DNA of 64,000 nt from Cichorium intybus (taxonomy: Eukaryota > Streptophyta > Magnoliopsida > Asterales > Asteraceae): assembly GCA_023525715.1 (NCBI GenBank), contig CM042016.1, positions 85,473,882 to 85,537,881 on the forward strand, written 5' to 3'. Shown piece by piece: positions 60,713 to 64,000 of this stretch. Each line of letters starts with the position of its first letter. Positions within the stretch are counted from its first letter, which is position 1. The notes below the pieces were generated by a model. It saw only the letters and a program-made list of their open reading frames with translations, had not been told where the DNA came from and searched no databases. The position numbers and the translations under genes were made by a program.

Positions 60713-60942
60713 AAACTGCAAATTTGGTTCCTGTGGTTTATAAAAAATGTGGTAAGGTTCAAAAAAATTTCAACTTGCATGGAGGTCCAAAATCGAAAAT
60801 CATTTAAGGTTTTGGTCCCTGAAAAAGTTGAAAGGACTAAAATGCCCTTTTAATTTTTTTTTCATTTTTAGTATCTATTTTGATACTTTTTTTAAATTAA
60901 AAAAAAAAGAAACTACCCACCCCCACCCCTCTCCTTCCCACC

Positions 60943-60993
<51 letters not shown>

Positions 60994-61160
60994 GATATGT
61001 AATAAAACCCAGTTACGCATCAATCCGCCTTCATCGAGCCATGGTCAAAGGTTTCTGGTCTCGTTAAACTCCATATTTCCACTGGCGATAAAATTCGAAG
61101 AAGTAGCCGGAGACGACACCACACCATCGACGATCAATCTTTCAACATGAACTCCAAAAC
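60713..61160 (+). repeat. AG/CT-rich dispersed repeat, plus orientation, with (CT)n
   Basis: It starts near GAGTAAACTGCAAATTTGG, contains ACCCACCCCCACCCCTC and a (CT)n run at 60945-60989. It is the inverse-orientation relative of 5611-6375. The tail has purine-rich text resembling a 5' untranslated leader but no frame worth calling. Confidence 0.5.
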
Positions 61161-61598
61161 TGTAACACCCTTGACCATGTAAGGATTTAAAATTTAATTA
61201 TTTCAAATTAAAGTGAAAATGGTGAAAAACGAAAGTTAGCACCGCTAAGTTTAGAGGTTAGCGACGCTAACATGTTAACGCCCAATTCTCGCGTTGCCAG
61301 CCTGGACGAGATCGTGGTTTTGCATGATGGCCATATTAGTGACGCTAACTTGCTAGTTAGCGACGCTAATTAGTCTGGAGAGGTTTTTTAGCCCATTTTC
61401 GGGATTTGGGCCATATTTAAGCTTGCTAGGTCATTAGTAGCCGTCATTTGTGACCTAGAAACTCAGAGAAAACCATAGTTTGCTCTCTTTTGCTACCATT
61501 ATTGATTTTGCTCATATTCTTGAGGATTTTAAGGATTTGAAGAAGGAGAAAGGAGTCAAGGAGCTTAGGAAGCTTGTGGAAAGCTTAGAACGTGATTC
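61161..61598 (+). mobile_element. LTR-like segment (TGTAACACCC start), interrupted by a copia element
   Basis: It begins TGTAACACCCTTGACC and carries several copies of GTTAGCGACGCTAAC-like palindromes (about 61234-61365). It is cut at 61599 by the copia LTR; the rest lies beyond the window. Confidence 0.45.
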
Positions 61599-62376
61599 TG
61601 TTGGATTAGGTGTCTAAGCCATGACTAATAATTTGTATTTACCTAATTAATAGTAGCAAAGTCCATTTGGGTTGCCCTCATAGCTGGAGGTTTGGTAGAA
61701 AGTTCGATAGAGAGAAAGGTTGATTTATTATGTGATTAATAAATCAAAAGGAATTAAATATATGGTTTGTTAATATATTAAAGTGATAATATATTAATTA
61801 GAAACTATATTAATTAATTAGAAATTAATCTGGAATTAATTGGATTTAATTTGGTGATTAATTTAATTAATTAAAGGTGCAGGGACTGAAACTGTAATTA
61901 TTCAATAGTTGAGTAAGTGACCGTTATAGTAAACCAAGTGACCACGAAATTATGTATGGGATAATACATAATTTCAATGATAATAATTTAGGATAAATAG
62001 ATTTGAATTGTAAGATAAAGGCTTATCTTATTTGAATTCAAAAAGGTTTATCTCTAAAGGCTTATCTGGTTATCGGTTGGAACCTATAAATAAGGAGCCC
62101 CATGCACACCATTTGGCACGACTTTTGACTCTATTTTCTCTCTAAATTTCGTGACCTACCTCTCTAGCTTGGGTGTGATCTCATTTGAGGCAGGACACTT
62201 GTGCTGCTTAGCTTGCAAGAAACAACTAAAGGTTAGTTTTTCTATTTTATTCTTTTAGTTAATATTTGTTTTGCCTTTAGGAATTAGTTACATGTTCAAA
62301 GTAAGAAAACATAGATCCAATCTAGGTTGCATGTGAACTTAGGGTTTTAGTTCATAGATTTGCATAAAACCTATCA
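61599..62376 (+). mobile_element. 5' LTR of a third copia copy
   Basis: It starts TGTTGGATTAGGTGTC and ends CCTATCA, 778 bp, with TATAAATA at 62085-62092. The left flank GATTC (61594-61598) is the expected target copy; its partner is outside the window. Unlike the copy at 35467, it has no TA tract in U3. Confidence 0.9.
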
Positions 62377-64000
62377 GTGGTATCAGAGCTTTTGTTTGTT
62401 TTGTTGTTGAATGGCTGTAATAGTTTTCCTAAAATTAGGGTTTAAAGCTTATAAACCCTAATTGACCTAATTTCGATTTTGGGGTTTAGGGTTTTTGAAA
62501 CCCTAGCCCCTCCCCCCTTTTTTTCGATTTTCTTGGTTAGGGTTTTAGGAGGTTTTCTATTTTTGGTAACTTTGATTGTTTAATTAAATGGATAACCTTA
62601 AACCCATTTGTTTGAATTCGAAAATTAAGAGTTTAAGATAGGTTTAAATTAATTTGATTAATTTGTGAAACCTATCTACATTTGAATTAATTTAATTAAT
62701 TGTTTAATTAAAAGATAATTCAAGCGATTTAATTTAATTTTAATTTAATGGTTAAATTTCAAAAAAAATTAAAGGATAAATCCTAAAATATGTTAAAAGG
62801 TTTAAAATATCTAGATTTAATTAATTTAATTAATTGTTAATTAAAGGATAATTAAATCTATTTTTAAAGGTTTAATTTAATAGTTAAATTTGGAAAAATT
62901 AAAAGATAAACCTGGAATATTTTAAAAGGTTTAAAATACATCTTATATATATTATTAAAAGTTAATACCATATGTATAAGATAAATTGGTTAGTCAAATC
63001 ATTAGTAGGCCTCATTCACAAAGCTGATCTATAAAGTGGGTATAAGGAGACTGCCTATAAAATGGCGGTCTAATGGGTGTACACTCTCGCCCACCGCTCG
63101 CCTGATCAGTGGAGGGTCGTTAGCCGAACAGTTTTGATAGGACCGCTTAATCATTAAAAGTATAATGATCAAAGTACTAGAACCATTTACAAAAAATTCC
63201 CAATCTAGTTACTTTAGGAAAAATGTGAATTTGATGCTAATCCATGAAGTTGCACATTGCACTTTATGAAACGTTGGTGGAGCGTGTGTGGTTTACCGGC
63301 ACACCAATAGGGGTTCATAAAGAGTGGCAATGGGTTTCTCGGGTGTTATCATTGTTGATGGAGCGTGTGTGGTTAACCAGCACATCAATTTGAGATGGTA
63401 ATTGACCCTGAGAGTACCAAGCTAATTTGCATGGTTATTCACACCCGGTTTGTGATCCTCGGCATCCCAGTCACAAACGGTGGGGCATATCCGAGATTAA
63501 ACATGTCATTGAACAGTTCGATGAATCTCACAGATCTAGGAATTTCATAAGGCTGAAATTGATAAATGTTATCTACCTTAATGACCACTGTGTTGTGATT
63601 ACGACATCCCTCTTCATAGCATAGTTGGGGTATTTTGGGTCCTAGCCTTGTTAAATAATAAATTGGGTAATTATTTAAAAGGATTAATTAAACTAATAAA
63701 TTCAAATTTTATATATGTCTGAAGAAAATGTCATTCTCCTCCTTCCCCTCCTTCACCCATTTCTGAGGGCATCAGAAAGCGCCTGCTTAATATTGTAAGG
63801 CTGACTGGCCTTGACTGTGTGATATGGTTTTGCAATTAGAGAATAGTTCTTAGTTTTGATGGGGAACCATATTCGACTGAGTGTCCGCTCCCAAACATGA
63901 CATCACACAGCAGCTTGTGATGAGCATGACTCCTTGACCATTGAGTCCAAGGAAGTTCGTTGCCTTATGCTATTGATCATTGACCCCGAGTTCCGCAGGG
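62377..64000 (+). mobile_element. Internal region of the third copia copy (open at the window edge)
   Basis: It begins with the primer-binding site (62378-62389), then leader sequence with the twin hairpins (63284-63304 and 63365-63385), then the start of gag. The internal 3' part and 3' LTR are not in the window. Confidence 0.88.
63715..64000 (+). pseudogene. Copia gag pseudogene, 5' part
   Basis: It starts ATGTCTGAAGAAAATG in the gag context but loses the frame within the Ser/Pro-rich leader and carries further shifts (for example ...GGTTTTGCAATTAGAG...). It matches 37653-37940. The acceptor-like TTTTATAG of the other copies is changed to TTTTATAT here. Confidence 0.75.

Overview
This window looks like nuclear DNA of a eudicot plant. 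It is AT-rich, carries many long (TA)n microsatellites, has LTR retrotransposons primed by initiator-Met tRNA, a plant-type Helitron terminus, several MITE families, and F-box genes of the AUF1/At5g46170-like class. Asteraceae (lettuce relatives) is my guess from the general look of the repeats and is not proven. There are no tRNA or rRNA genes, no CRISPR array and no bacterial-type operon. By eye, most of the window is transposable-element DNA.

Host genes lie in a dispersed segmental duplication with four copies. Unit A (about 5867-11200), unit B (45229-50983) and unit C (51455-55530) each hold, in order, an AG-rich repeat, a degenerate 'TTTAGTCC' repeat array, a small plus-strand ORF of 105 codons (MASSSSSSKYLIVD...), a second coding remnant, and a minus-strand F-box gene of 324-327 codons. 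Unit D (34578-35466 plus 44858-45225) is truncated, lacks the F-box gene and is split by a retrotransposon. All three F-box frames are open, while the small neighbouring gene is intact in A and D, frameshifted in B and interrupted by a stop in C.

The rest is nested transposons. (1) 1-2931: a rearranged minus-strand Ty3/gypsy element. (2) Four LTR-like segments, probably solo LTRs, each bounded by a 5-bp target duplication: 3068-5605, 11919-15773, 16949-18421 and 21975-25124. (3) A Ty1/copia family with 773-836 bp LTRs. One copy is complete (35467-44857) and has an open gag frame but a decayed pol. A second is a tandem LTR-internal-LTR arrangement whose first unit is truncated (16071-29279). 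A third runs off the right edge (61599-64000). (4) A 1,019-bp non-autonomous Helitron (42774-43792) and a hAT-like MITE (43874-44347), both sitting in the (TA)n tract of the complete copia element's 3' LTR. (5) Other MITE and foldback elements at 6461-6711, 11278-11591, 11794-15999 (split), 45860-46110, 55735-56287 and 57040-57714.

The most interesting signals are in the copia family. Its leader carries two copies of a hairpin motif with one compensatory base-pair change, lying inside a possible leader intron, and the same motif recurs in the 3' internal region. The LTR carries conserved GATAA/TTATC repeats upstream of its TATA box. A recently inserted member (LTRs about 97-98% identical by eye) has an open gag but no working pol, which points to movement in trans. 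The second theme is retention of three F-box frames while the surrounding duplicated DNA decays.
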